From Exiguobacterium sp. Helios (GTDB lineage Bacteria > Bacillota > Bacilli > Exiguobacteriales > Exiguobacteriaceae), in NCBI RefSeq assembly GCF_014524545.1, contig NZ_CP053557.1, forward strand, positions 2,978,311 through 3,042,310: 64,000 nt of DNA. The letters run 5' to 3'. Numbering within the stretch: position 1 is the first letter of the stretch; each line of letters starts with the position of its first letter. The translations under genes and the position numbers were made by a program. Below are positions 9,278 to 18,086 of this stretch, piece after piece. The notes below the pieces were generated by a model. That model worked only from the letters and a program-made list of their open reading frames with translations, was not told where the DNA came from and did not search any database.

Positions 9278-9910
9278 ATGCGGCAAGCAGCCATTCAAAA
9301 TAACTTCGATTGGTGTCGCCTGATTTGTGAACTGAACGGATGTACCGTCACGGAAACACTCGACAGTTGGAAAGCGACAGGTAACGTCCCGCCGCTCTAT
9401 CCGGAAATGATGGTCCGGGCGCATCAACAGCAGCTCGATCTGACTGGCGTCATGAGTATCAAGGACTGTACCGCCAGCTATGATTTTTCACTTGCGGGAC
9501 TGACGCATCTGTTCACAGCGGAATGGATCGTCCGTCCGCCGATTCTCGACCGGCGCGCACTGCCGGCAGACTGGACCGTCGTGACGACTTCCGAGGACGC
9601 GGCACGTTTCTTCGCCCTCATCGAAACGCATGACTTGCCGGATACGTTATTCGAACGAACAGATGTCCGGCTCTTCTTTTCTGATGCCCAACAGGCCGGT
9701 TTCATCGCCTATTCCAACGGTCAAACGACCGGACTGTCGCATCTGACATCCGACTATCTCGATGAACGGTTGTGGGATGACATCATTCGTCTCAGTTCCG
9801 CTCACTTTCCGGGACAACACCTCGTCGGCTATGAGTATGGCGACCAATTGATTACGGCACTTGAAGCCGGGTTTGATGATATCGGTCCACTCGCCGTCTG
9901 GATGCGTTGA
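9278..9910 (+). CDS. Uncharacterised protein, possible degenerate GNAT acetyltransferase
   Basis: A 210-residue soluble protein I do not firmly recognise. The C-terminal stretch (AGFIAYSNGQTTGLSHL, then ALEAGFDDIGPLAVWMR) looks like the last strands of a GNAT fold, where GF...GPL.VW is common, but an acetyl-CoA loop is not evident. The ATG at 9278 has AAAGGAG nine bases upstream; the longer frame starts inside the channel gene. It lies 14 bases after that gene and is probably cotranscribed. Confidence 0.55.
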   Translation: MRQAAIQNNFDWCRLICELNGCTVTETLDSWKATGNVPPLYPEMMVRAHQQQLDLTGVMSIKDCTASYDFSLAGLTHLFTAEWIVRPPILDRRALPADWTVVTTSEDAARFFALIETHDLPDTLFERTDVRLFFSDAQQAGFIAYSNGQTTGLSHLTSDYLDERLWDDIIRLSSAHFPGQHLVGYEYGDQLITALEAGFDDIGPLAVWMR

Positions 9911-9963
9911 ACATGTTCTTTTACTCACGTCCTATTTTTAGGATGTTATGCTATAGGGAAAAG

Positions 9964-10016
9964 AAAGGAGGTGAAGGCTAACCACATATTCCATATGTCC
10001 GTTAGCTGATATACCT
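9964..10016 (+). promoter_or_regulatory. Ribosome binding site separated from the start codon by a hairpin
   Basis: A near-perfect Shine-Dalgarno AAAGGAGGTGA (9964-9974) lies 42 bases from the only suitable ATG (10017). Between them GCTAAC-C-ACATAT and ATATGT-CC-GTTAGC (9977-10006) form a 12-pair hairpin with a TCC loop. Folded, the effective spacing is about 12 bases. Bacteriophage T4 gene 38 is a known precedent for such bridging. Confidence 0.65.
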
Positions 10017-11585
10017 ATGAAAAGAACTACTTTTTTCACATTGAATACACTGGGAACCAAACGCGGCGGTCTCGTCAAAGCCGTCATCAAGCGGGCGAAT
10101 ACGATTGCGGCTGCCGAACCGGACCGCTCAGTCCACCTCCTGACGATTGGATTGCAGACACAAATCGACAGCATCCGAGAAGAGATGATACAGCTTGACC
10201 TTCTAAATCCGAATGTCCAGGTCACGAACCTGATCCATACATTAGGACAGCAGAAGGCAAACGAAAAGCAGACGAAAACTCGTCTCTTGAAACAACTGAA
10301 CCGGCAATTCGTCGTCTTTGATGACGCCAGCCGGACAGAAAACGACTCCTATCGTGTTTTCGACAACGGAGTGTACGTTCAGTATCTTCGTTTTGATGCG
10401 ATGGATCGCCTTCTTTTCATTGATTACTTCTCAGAGACACGTCATCGTCTGAAACGGGAAGAATATTTGGAAAACGGACAACTGTTCCAAATCATTCATT
10501 ATTCCACGACGACGAACAAACCTGTCTCACGCCAGTTTCTTCACGGTAACGGTACCTGTTATTTAACGCTTTGGCACAAGATGAATTCCGTGGACTGGAG
10601 TCATCTGTTCTATTTCGGAAAAAACGAACAGCTCCAATTCAATGACCCTGCTGCTTTTTATACCTTTGCGCTCAATCGTTTGTTGGGGCAATATCCGGCC
10701 GTCATGCTGTCGTCCGAATTCCGGGACCGTCTGCCGAACTTACCGAAACAGAATTTAGATGCCGTCGTGCTTAACGTCAATCATCCAAACATCCGAAAAG
10801 TTGCGTTTGGACACAGTAACCACTTTGTCTCACCTTTTGATGAAACCGCCACAGTCAGTGGTGTCTGGAATACTTTGTTCAAACGGATTGATGAGTGGAG
10901 TGCTGTCATTACAGCGACATCCCGACAGGCCGACCATATGAAACAGCAGTTTGGTCACGCGTCCCTGTTCCATTCCATCCCTCATGCGTTTACGAACACA
11001 GCCTCGGGCGAACTTGTTGATCCCGTCAATCCGAATCGGTTTGTCGTCGTATCACGGATTCAAGTCAAAAAAGATGTCGCAGAAAGCGTTCGAGCGATGC
11101 GCCGGATCGTCGATCACAATCCAAACGCTTTCCTTGATTTTTATGGGTTTGGTTATAACGACCAACTCGAAAAAGATCTTTTGGCATTAATCAAGGAATT
11201 GGCTTTGACCGATCACATCCATTTCAAAGGATTCGTCACTGATATGCGGGAAGCGTATGCCGGTGCCGTCGCCACACTCTTCACTTCACAATCCGAAGGG
11301 TTTGGGATGGCAATTCTTGAGAGCATGAGCTATGGTATCCCGGTCATTGCTTACGATATTTGTTACGGTCCGGCGGAAATCATCGAGGACCGGGTGACGG
11401 GACGTCTCATTCCTAAACGAGATACGGCCAAGTTCGCCGAAGCCGCAATCGACTTGATGACACATCCCGATGCCCGACAACTGATGGGATCACGTGCCGC
11501 TAAAGCACTTGAACCGTTCTCGGATCAACACTATGAAACGCGTTGGGTGAACTTGTTAGAGACACTTGATGCCCAGACCGACTGA
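10017..11585 (+). CDS. Glycosyltransferase family 4 (TagE/GtfA-like)
   Basis: A 522-residue GT4 glycosyltransferase of the type that glucosylates wall teichoic acid or surface proteins. The C-terminal GT-B half shows RFVVVSRIQVKKD, FYGFGYNDQLEKDLL, and the E-x7-E motif in SEGFGMAILE followed by YGIPVIAYDICYGPAEII. The long N-terminal domain (residues 1-300) has the GG-rich start TKRGGLVKAVIKRA typical of TagE-like enzymes. The acceptor is not known. Its translation start is unusual (see 9964-10016). Confidence 0.85.
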   Translation: MKRTTFFTLNTLGTKRGGLVKAVIKRANTIAAAEPDRSVHLLTIGLQTQIDSIREEMIQLDLLNPNVQVTNLIHTLGQQKANEKQTKTRLLKQLNRQFVVFDDASRTENDSYRVFDNGVYVQYLRFDAMDRLLFIDYFSETRHRLKREEYLENGQLFQIIHYSTTTNKPVSRQFLHGNGTCYLTLWHKMNSVDWSHLFYFGKNEQLQFNDPAAFYTFALNRLLGQYPAVMLSSEFRDRLPNLPKQNLDAVVLNVNHPNIRKVAFGHSNHFVSPFDETATVSGVWNTLFKRIDEWSAVITATSRQADHMKQQFGHASLFHSIPHAFTNTASGELVDPVNPNRFVVVSRIQVKKDVAESVRAMRRIVDHNPNAFLDFYGFGYNDQLEKDLLALIKELALTDHIHFKGFVTDMREAYAGAVATLFTSQSEGFGMAILESMSYGIPVIAYDICYGPAEIIEDRVTGRLIPKRDTAKFAEAAIDLMTHPDARQLMGSRAAKALEPFSDQHYETRWVNLLETLDAQTD

Positions 11586-11596
11586 TTTCCAGTCGA

Positions 11597-11653
11597 TAAA
11601 AAAAGTATCGTTCTGCCGAATCTGTTGAGATCCGGCGAAACGATACTTTTTTT
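11597..11653. terminator. Bidirectional terminator between glycosyltransferase and mgtE
   Basis: Arms AAAAAAAGTATCGTT and AACGATACTTTTTTT with a weaker inner stem, between convergent genes. Confidence 0.85.
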
Positions 11654-11656
11654 GTG

Positions 11657-13009
11657 TTACATCAAACGGCTGATAAAGGCTGTCGCAATCCCGAAATAGA
11701 CGAGCAACGACAGGATATCGTTCAGCGTCGTGATGAGCGGACCGGATGCAATCGCCGGGTCGATGTTCAGACGATGCAAAATCAACGGGATGATCGTTCC
11801 GGCCAATGTCCCGAAAATCAACGTGATAATCAGTGAACTGCCGACGACGAGACCAAGAATCGGATCCCCTTGCCAGACATAGGCGATGATGGCAATCAAG
11901 ATTCCACATGTCACACCGATGATCAGACCGACACGTAACTCCCGGAGAATCAGCCGGGTGACGACTTTTTTGTCGACTTCACGCGTAATCAAACCACGAA
12001 CGACGACAGCGAGCGACTGCGTCCCGGTATTTCCGGTCATCCCGGCAATCATCGGCATGAAGAATGCCAACGCGACGACTTTTGACAAGGTTTCCTCAAA
12101 CTGGCTGATGATTGATCCGGAAACCAGTCCAATGAATAATAACAAAATCAACCACGGCAGACGCCGGGTCGCGGCCACCCAGGGCTTCGTATCAAAATCA
12201 ATCGATTTACCGGACGCGGATAACTTCTCGATGTCTTCGTTGGCTTCTTCCCGTAAGACGTCGAGGGCATCATCGACCGTAATCAATCCGACGAGGACGT
12301 CCCCTTCGACGACCGGCAACGAAACTAAGTCGTAGCGTTCAAACATTTTCGCGACATCTTCCTGATCGGTCTCGGACGAGACGCTGATCACTTTTCGGTC
12401 CATGACGTCCGCAATCCGCTCGTCGTTACTCGCGAGAATCAAATCACGGTATGAGATGACGCCGACGAGCTGACTCAGCTGATTGACGACATAGACGTAA
12501 TTGATTGTCTCCGAGTATTCGATATAGTCCCGCATCTTCTCGATCGTCTCGCCAATCGTCGACTCCTCCGTTACCCAGATGAACCGGTTCGTCATCAGGC
12601 GGCCTGCTGTCTCTGCCGGGTACGTCAATAAATTGCGGACGACAAGTGCCTCATCCTGACGCATGCCGGACAACAACCGGTCGACTTCTTCTTTTGGTAA
12701 TTCTTCCAGTATGTCCGCCAAATCATCATTTTCCATCAAGTCCATCACATGACCGGCATGCTCGACATCAAGGCGTCGTAACACCTCGAGTTGCTGTTCA
12801 AGTTCAAGTTCCTCGATGACGTCTGCCAAACGCTCATGATCGAGATAACGGAGGAGCCGTTCTTGCTCCGTCGCACCGAGCTCACCATACCAGTTCGCTA
12901 AATCGTATGGATAGACTTCTTCAATCACTTGCTGCGCATCTTCACGCCGCTCTTTTACCAATGCCTCAAGTAAAAGCAACTTCCATTGTTGTTCCTCTGA
13001 CTGACTCAT
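11657..13009 (-). CDS. mgtE: Magnesium transporter MgtE
   Basis: A 450-residue MgtE Mg2+ channel. The N-terminal helical superfamily domain occupies residues 1-125 (DLANWYGELGATEQERLLRYLD), two CBS domains follow to about residue 255 (GVISYRDLILAS, GLITVDDALDVL), then five membrane helices with the signature MPMIAGMTGNTGTQSLAVVVRG. Cytosolic Mg2+ bound by the N and CBS domains closes the pore in known homologues. GGGGGTGA precedes the ATG. No M-box riboswitch was found in the short upstream region. Confidence 0.96.
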   Translation of the reverse strand: MSQSEEQQWKLLLLEALVKERREDAQQVIEEVYPYDLANWYGELGATEQERLLRYLDHERLADVIEELELEQQLEVLRRLDVEHAGHVMDLMENDDLADILEELPKEEVDRLLSGMRQDEALVVRNLLTYPAETAGRLMTNRFIWVTEESTIGETIEKMRDYIEYSETINYVYVVNQLSQLVGVISYRDLILASNDERIADVMDRKVISVSSETDQEDVAKMFERYDLVSLPVVEGDVLVGLITVDDALDVLREEANEDIEKLSASGKSIDFDTKPWVAATRRLPWLILLLFIGLVSGSIISQFEETLSKVVALAFFMPMIAGMTGNTGTQSLAVVVRGLITREVDKKVVTRLILRELRVGLIIGVTCGILIAIIAYVWQGDPILGLVVGSSLIITLIFGTLAGTIIPLILHRLNIDPAIASGPLITTLNDILSLLVYFGIATAFISRLM

Positions 13010-13041
13010 CCTCTCACCCCCGCGTTTTTCTCCTCTTCCAT

Positions 13042-13050
13042 CTTAGCACG
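13042..13050 (-). promoter_or_regulatory. Possible extended -10 promoter of mgtE
   Basis: TGCTAAGAT on the minus strand fits an extended -10 element. No good -35 accompanies it. Confidence 0.4.
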
Positions 13051-13080
13051 ATGTTTTCAAAAGCACTTCTACGAAAGCAG

Positions 13081-13109
13081 TTGACATTTATTTCGTCTCA
13101 CCTTAAAAT
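13081..13109 (+). promoter_or_regulatory. Promoter of the manganese transporter operon
   Basis: TTGACA (13081-13086), a 17-base spacer and TAAAAT (13104-13109): a strong vegetative promoter. The first MntR-like box begins at its last base. Confidence 0.85.
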
Positions 13110-13124
13110 TTGCCTAAAGGAAAA
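13109..13124 (+). promoter_or_regulatory. MntR-like operator 1
   Basis: TTTGCCTAAAGGAAAA closely matches the B. subtilis MntR box TTTGCCTTAAGGAAAC and covers the expected transcription start, a position suited to repression when manganese is plentiful. Confidence 0.8.
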
Positions 13125-13182
13125 ATTATTAGTTCGTAGAACAATATATGCGATAAGGCAATCTCTTTTTTTAGACTTTTTC

Positions 13183-13198
13183 TTTCCCTAAGGAAACA
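13183..13198 (+). promoter_or_regulatory. MntR-like operator 2
   Basis: TTTCCCTAAGGAAACA is a second, nearly palindromic match to the MntR box, about 74 bases downstream of the first and within the 5' leader. Confidence 0.65.
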
Positions 13199-13244
13199 TT
13201 TTTTTTCACACTAAAATTCAAGCAGTTGAAAGGAGTGTCTTCAC

Positions 13245-13985
13245 ATGTACGCAATAGAAGTAGAACAATTAAACGTTTCGTATTTCGAAAACATCGCCTT
13301 AGAAAAAGTGTCGGTTCGCTTCACGCCGGGTCAACTCATTGGAATCATCGGTCCGAATGGTGCCGGGAAATCAACCTTCATCAAAGCAATCATGGGCTTG
13401 ATTCCGGCAGAAGCAACTACGATCCGTTTGCTTGGTCAATCGATGAAAGAGGCTCGGACGCAGGTCGCTTATGTCCCGCAACGCAGTGCGATCGATTGGG
13501 ATTTTCCGATCCGCGTCATCGATGCCGTTCTGATCGGCTGTTTTCCACAACTTGGTCTATTCAAGCGTCCGACGAAGCACCATCGGATGCATGCCCGCTC
13601 CTGCCTCGAACGGGTCGGGATGCTCGATTACGCTGACCGTCAAATCGGGGAACTGTCCGGCGGTCAACAACAACGTGTCTTTTTGGCCCGTGCCTTAGCG
13701 CAGGAAGCCCACCTGTTATTGCTCGACGAACCGTTCGTCGGCGTTGATGCCGGCAGTGAAGGAGTCATCATCGACTTGTTACGCACGTTGCGTGAGGAAG
13801 GAAAGACAATCATCGTCGTCCACCACGACTTAAGTAAGGCGGCCGATTACTTTGATACACTGTTACTCCTCAATCGACGGGTCATTTCAGTAGGTCCGCC
13901 AACCGATGTCCTGCAGCCGCATATCATCGAAGGCGCATACGGCAATCCGCTTGCCTTCCTTCAGAAAGTGGAGGTTTCGTCATGA
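13245..13985 (+). CDS. mntB: Manganese ABC transporter, ATP-binding protein
   Basis: A 246-residue ABC ATPase: Walker A GPNGAGKS near residue 37, signature LSGGQQQR, Walker B LLLLDEPF and the H-loop VVHHD. Together with the next two genes it forms a metal ABC transporter of the Mn/Zn class. The MntR-like boxes upstream and the absence of a His-rich loop in the binding protein favour manganese. GAAAGGAG precedes the ATG. The stop overlaps the permease start by four bases. Confidence 0.93.
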   Translation: MYAIEVEQLNVSYFENIALEKVSVRFTPGQLIGIIGPNGAGKSTFIKAIMGLIPAEATTIRLLGQSMKEARTQVAYVPQRSAIDWDFPIRVIDAVLIGCFPQLGLFKRPTKHHRMHARSCLERVGMLDYADRQIGELSGGQQQRVFLARALAQEAHLLLLDEPFVGVDAGSEGVIIDLLRTLREEGKTIIVVHHDLSKAADYFDTLLLLNRRVISVGPPTDVLQPHIIEGAYGNPLAFLQKVEVSS

Positions 13986-14842
13986 ATGTCCTTGATTTCA
14001 TTCAAGCTTTGACCGAATATGATTTTCTCCAGAAAGCACTTGTGACGTCCGTTATGGTCGGCATCATCTGTGGTGTCATCGGCTGCTTCATCATTTTACG
14101 CGGGATGTCGCTGATGGGGGACGCGATCTCCCATGCTGTCCTGCCGGGTGTCGCCATCTCGTACCTGCTTGGGATTAACTTCTTCATCGGCGCCGTCGCG
14201 ACCGGTCTTCTGACCGCACTCGGGATCGGTTTCGTCAGTCAAAACAGCCGGATTAAAAATGACACGGCCATCGGCATTTTATTTACGTCAGCCTTTGCGC
14301 TCGGGATCATCCTGATTTCTTTTTTACGCAGCAGCAGCGACCTGTACCATATTCTGTTCGGAAACGTCCTTGCCGTCCGTCCAAGCGATATGTGGATGAC
14401 GCTCGCCATCGGTCTGATTGTCCTTGGGGCAATTTTTCTATTCTACAAAGAATTGCTTGTCACCTCATTTGATCCGACGATGGCGGCAGCATATGGTCTG
14501 TCGACCCGATTAATTCATTACCTGCTGATGACGATGTTGACGCTCGTCACGGTCGCATCGCTTCAGACAGTCGGTATCATTCTCGTCGTCGCGATGTTGA
14601 TTACACCGGCGGCGACCGCCTATCTGTTAACGAACCGGTTGTCGCGGATGATTTTTCTGTCTGCCGGTCTCGGGACGATTTCTTCCGTCGTCGGTCTATA
14701 CTTCAGCTTCACCTATAACCTGTCGTCCGGAGCCTCGATCGTCCTGGTCGCGACCGCCTTGTTTGCGCTGGTCTTCATCTTCTCACCGCGCCACGGATTG
14801 CTCCGGAAATGGAAATTACCGAAAAAGGAGCTCACGCCATGA
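13982..14842 (+). CDS. mntC: Manganese ABC transporter, permease
   Basis: A 286-residue ABC-3 family permease with about eight to nine membrane helices (GIICGVIGCFIILRGMSLMGDAISHAVLPG at the start is diagnostic, quoted here only as a region near residues 25-54). It translocates the metal delivered by the lipoprotein encoded next. It overlaps both neighbours by ATGA, so all three proteins are translationally coupled. Confidence 0.93.
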   Translation: MNVLDFIQALTEYDFLQKALVTSVMVGIICGVIGCFIILRGMSLMGDAISHAVLPGVAISYLLGINFFIGAVATGLLTALGIGFVSQNSRIKNDTAIGILFTSAFALGIILISFLRSSSDLYHILFGNVLAVRPSDMWMTLAIGLIVLGAIFLFYKELLVTSFDPTMAAAYGLSTRLIHYLLMTMLTLVTVASLQTVGIILVVAMLITPAATAYLLTNRLSRMIFLSAGLGTISSVVGLYFSFTYNLSSGASIVLVATALFALVFIFSPRHGLLRKWKLPKKELTP

Positions 14843-15756
14843 CCTTCAAACGATTCATCCCCTTAGCCGGTCTCGCCCTTTTGCTGGCCGGCTGTTCTAC
14901 CGATTCTGCCGACGACGGCAAAATACAAGTCGTTACGACCTATTCGATTTTAGAAGACATGACCCGGGTCGTCGGCGGTGAACACGTCGACGTCCACAGC
15001 ATGGTCAAGATCGGCAAAAATCCGCACGAATACGAGCCGTTGCCAACCGATGTCCGGAAGATGGCGGATGCCGATGTCGTCTTTTACAACGGTCTGAATC
15101 TCGAAGCCGGCGGATCCTGGTTCAATAAACTCCGCTCTAGTACGAATAAGGACGAGAAGGATGCTCCGGTCTATGCTTTAAGTAAAGGGGTCGAACCAAA
15201 GTATTTGACGGCAGCCGGAAAGGAACAGGAAACCGACCCGCATGCCTGGCTCGATCTCAGCAATGGCATCCAATACGTTGAAAATGTCAAAGACGCATTG
15301 ATTAAAGAAGACCCGGCGAACAAAGCGGATTATGAGAAAAATGCGTCGGCTTATGTTAAAGAACTGCAAACACTCGACATGAAAGCAAAAGAACGCTTTA
15401 CTGCGATACCGGATGCCGAACGTCATCTGATTACGAGTGAAGGCGCCTTTAAATATTTCAGCTCTGCCTATGATTTTAAAGCGGATTATATTTGGGAAAT
15501 CAATTCCGATAACCAAGGGACGCCCGACCAAGTCCGGCGGATTGTTGATTTAATCAAACAACAGGACATTCCGGTGCTGTTCGTCGAAACGAGTGTCGAC
15601 CGGCGCAGCATGGAGACGGTCTCCCGTGAAACCGGCATTCCGATCGGCGGAACCCTCTACACCGATTCCCTCGGGGCAAAAGGAACAGACGCCTCAACAT
15701 ACTTGACGATGATAGAAACGAACTTCGAGACAATCGAACAACAGTTAACGCGATAA
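14839..15756 (+). CDS. mntA: Manganese-binding lipoprotein of the ABC transporter
   Basis: A 305-residue cluster A-I solute-binding protein. The lipobox LLAGC at residues 15-19 marks lipid anchoring. The metal ligands expected for this family are in place: His63 in KNPHEYEP, a His in DPHAWLDLSNG, a Glu in ITSEGAFKYF and an Asp in LYTDSLG. There is no His-rich loop of the zinc type. The start at 14839 overlaps the permease stop by four bases and gives a standard signal peptide; the longer frame has none. Confidence 0.93.
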   Translation: MTFKRFIPLAGLALLLAGCSTDSADDGKIQVVTTYSILEDMTRVVGGEHVDVHSMVKIGKNPHEYEPLPTDVRKMADADVVFYNGLNLEAGGSWFNKLRSSTNKDEKDAPVYALSKGVEPKYLTAAGKEQETDPHAWLDLSNGIQYVENVKDALIKEDPANKADYEKNASAYVKELQTLDMKAKERFTAIPDAERHLITSEGAFKYFSSAYDFKADYIWEINSDNQGTPDQVRRIVDLIKQQDIPVLFVETSVDRRSMETVSRETGIPIGGTLYTDSLGAKGTDASTYLTMIETNFETIEQQLTR

Positions 15757-15849
15757 GAACTGTCATCGAATCGCCATTACCTCCTTACCTGCCGTTGAAC
15801 CTTCCACCGTATACTAAGGAAAGAATCAACGAGTGATGGAGGAATGAAG

Positions 15850-16347
15850 ATGCCTGGAAAAACCGGATGGATGATCATGACACTGTCGGCGACGCTTGCC
15901 CTCGGTGCGTGCGGACAGACGGAACAAAAGAGTGCGCCGCATACTGACCACGAGGCCCATGCGACGCACACAAGTGCCGATCAGCTGGAACAGACGACGT
16001 CGCCGGCGATTGCACCGGCGTTCTTAAAAGAAACGGATTCTTCGATTCAGACGATTTACCTGTCTGTCGCCAAACATCAGGATCTGTTGGAAAAGATGCC
16101 GTGTTATTGCGGGTGCGGGGAATCGGCCGGACACACGAGTAACTATGATTGCTTCATCGCTGATCAAACAGCAGATGGAAAAACGACTTGGACGACACAC
16201 GGCATTACGTGCGGAACGTGTCTCGATATCGCCGCCCAATCAATCGTCGCTTACCAACAAGATACTCCGGTCAAACAAATCCGTGCTGACATTGATGCGG
16301 CCTATGCAAAGACGGGTGCCAAGCCGACACCGACAACGGCCCTCTAA
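15850..16347 (+). CDS. PCYCGCG motif-containing lipoprotein
   Basis: A 165-residue secreted lipoprotein with lipobox LALGAC, a His-rich segment just after it (HTDHEAHATHTS), and the motif MPCYCGCGESAGH followed by a second Cys pair in GITCGTCLDIA. The many Cys and His residues suggest metal or redox chemistry outside the membrane, but no function is established. The ATG at 15850 is preferred because GGAGGA is seven bases upstream; the ATG at 15844 abuts it. It follows the manganese operon on the same strand with a 93-base gap. Confidence 0.8.
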   Translation: MPGKTGWMIMTLSATLALGACGQTEQKSAPHTDHEAHATHTSADQLEQTTSPAIAPAFLKETDSSIQTIYLSVAKHQDLLEKMPCYCGCGESAGHTSNYDCFIADQTADGKTTWTTHGITCGTCLDIAAQSIVAYQQDTPVKQIRADIDAAYAKTGAKPTPTTAL

Positions 16348-16351
16348 ATCA

Positions 16352-16386
16352 AAAAGCTGCTTCGACATCACGTCGAGGCAGCTTTC
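16352..16386. terminator. Bidirectional terminator after the PCYCGCG gene
   Basis: Arms AAAGCTGC.TCGAC and GTCGA.GCAGCTTT around ATCAC, between convergent genes. Confidence 0.8.
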
Positions 16387-16400
16387 TTTGGAGTAAAGAC

Positions 16401-16838
16401 TTATCCTTGTCGGCGAGCCGTCGCATGGAGAACAAACGGTTTACCGGACAGCAATTCCTCCAGCTGATAATACGTATGTGCCCGAAGCGGTTGACTTGTC
16501 CGCGGAAGATGCCGTAATTCATAAGCGATTTCGAGCAGATAAAATTTGTATGTCTCGGCTTCGTCAAACCCGAAACTATTTTTTCGGGCTTCCATATAAC
16601 CAATCAAACGCTGTTGTTGCTCAAGCGACAGGCGCTGGACTTGCGGAGCAACCGATTCGCTCGGACGGAGAACCAGTTCCCGTTCTGTCCGGTACAACCG
16701 GTTCATGACCCCTCGTTCCCGTCGAAGCGCAATCAATTTCGCCGGTTGATACGAACGGGGATAGGGATGCGCATGGACTAAATACTGTTCAATGATCGAT
16801 TGTGTCGGGGCAGCCGGAAAAGAAATGACATCATGCAT
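16401..16838 (-). CDS. Uncharacterised protein
   Basis: A 145-residue, Arg- and Gln-rich soluble protein with no membrane segment and no family I recognise. It is predicted mostly helical (LSLEQQQRLIGYMEARKNSFGFDEAETYKFYLLEIAYEL). AAAGGAG precedes the ATG at 16838. It is monocistronic and convergent with the PCYCGCG gene. Codon usage is like its neighbours, so it looks like a real gene. Confidence 0.6.
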   Translation of the reverse strand: MHDVISFPAAPTQSIIEQYLVHAHPYPRSYQPAKLIALRRERGVMNRLYRTERELVLRPSESVAPQVQRLSLEQQQRLIGYMEARKNSFGFDEAETYKFYLLEIAYELRHLPRTSQPLRAHTYYQLEELLSGKPFVLHATARRQG

Positions 16839-17009
16839 ACAATTCGACTCCTTTTAATAAGATCTACACTCTGCATTCTACTACAAATTTCCAATTCAAC
16901 GCATGGACCTTACAGGAAGGAAACAGGTTTTCTAATTTTGGACGGGTTTCGTTTTTCATGACGCGTGGAAAAGTTCAAAAGATACTTATCTCTGAAAGGA
17001 TGTTTTGTC

Positions 17010-18032
17010 ATGCAACAGATGAAAGCCATTGGATTCCACAAACATTTACCGATTACGGAAGCCGACAGTCTGATTGATCTTGAAATCGAACGTCCCGTCG
17101 CAAAAGGACACGATCTGCTAGTCGAAATTAAAGCCATTTCCGTCAATCCGGTCGATACGAAAGTCCGGGCTAAGGGCGCGGACGAACAGGAACCGAAAAT
17201 CATCGGCTATGATGCAGCCGGCGTCGTCGTTGAAGTCGGTGATCACGCCTCCCTCTTTTCCGTCGGGGATGAAGTCTACTACGCCGGTGCCATCAATCGT
17301 CCCGGTTCCAACAGTGAATTCCAGCTCGTCGACGAACGGATTGTTGCGAAGAAGCCGGAACGTTTGACGTTCAGCGAGGCGGCGGCGCTTCCCCTCACTG
17401 CCTTGACGGCTTACGAAGCTTTAACTGACCGGATGCATATCACGTTTGATGCCAAATCAAATCTCGAGAAGACGATTCTAATCATCGGTGCAGCAGGCGG
17501 TGTCGGATCGATCGCGACACAACTTGCGAACCATGCCGGCCTGACCGTCATCGGGACCGCTTCCCGTCCGGAAACGATTGACTGGGCGAAAGCACACGGC
17601 GCCCATCATACGATTAACCACCACAAAGATTTCCGGGAACAACTCGAACAACTCGGTTATTCGTACGTCGACTACATTTTTTGTCTGAATGCGACCGATC
17701 AGCATTTTGATGCGATGGTCGATGTCATCACACCGCAAGGGACCATCTGCAGTATCGTCGAGACGGAGCAGGCACTCAATCTCAGCGCTTTGCAACAAAA
17801 GAGTGCCACTTTCGCCTGGGAGTTCATGTTCACCCGCTCCCTGTTCGGGACACCGGACATGATTCGCCAACATGAAATTCTGACCCGCATCGCGACTTGG
17901 CTCGAGGAAGAAACACTTGAGACGACTGTCACTCAGACGTTGATCGGACTGAATGCAGAGAATTTAAAAGAAGCACACCGTCTCGTCGAAAGTGGCAAGA
18001 CGATTGGTAAGATTGTCGTCGAACAGCATTAA
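17010..18032 (+). CDS. Zinc-type alcohol dehydrogenase family / quinone oxidoreductase-like protein
   Basis: A 340-residue medium-chain dehydrogenase of the zinc-binding ADH family 1 type (MKAIGFHKHLPI, LLVEIKAISVNPVDTKVR, IIGYDAAGVV). The NADPH-binding Rossmann motif is GAAGGVGSIATQLA near residues 173-186. Structural zinc cysteines are missing, so a quinone or enone reductase activity is likelier than alcohol oxidation. The ATG at 17010 has AAAGGATG upstream; the longer frame starts in the leader. Confidence 0.85.
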   Translation: MQQMKAIGFHKHLPITEADSLIDLEIERPVAKGHDLLVEIKAISVNPVDTKVRAKGADEQEPKIIGYDAAGVVVEVGDHASLFSVGDEVYYAGAINRPGSNSEFQLVDERIVAKKPERLTFSEAAALPLTALTAYEALTDRMHITFDAKSNLEKTILIIGAAGGVGSIATQLANHAGLTVIGTASRPETIDWAKAHGAHHTINHHKDFREQLEQLGYSYVDYIFCLNATDQHFDAMVDVITPQGTICSIVETEQALNLSALQQKSATFAWEFMFTRSLFGTPDMIRQHEILTRIATWLEEETLETTVTQTLIGLNAENLKEAHRLVESGKTIGKIVVEQH

Positions 18033-18035
18033 TCT

Positions 18036-18082
18036 AAAAAAACAGGACGTTCTTCTCGAAAAGAGAAAGAACATCCTGTTTT
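18036..18082. terminator. Bidirectional terminator
   Basis: Arms AAAAACAGGACGTTCTT and AAGAACATCCTGTTTTT with one mismatch, between the ADH gene and the small gene on the other strand. Confidence 0.85.
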
Positions 18083-18086
18083 TCGA

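Noticed and set aside
13010..13080. M-box magnesium riboswitch upstream of mgtE
   Set aside because: The leader between promoter-like TGCTAAGAT and the start is too short and none of the conserved M-box elements were seen.
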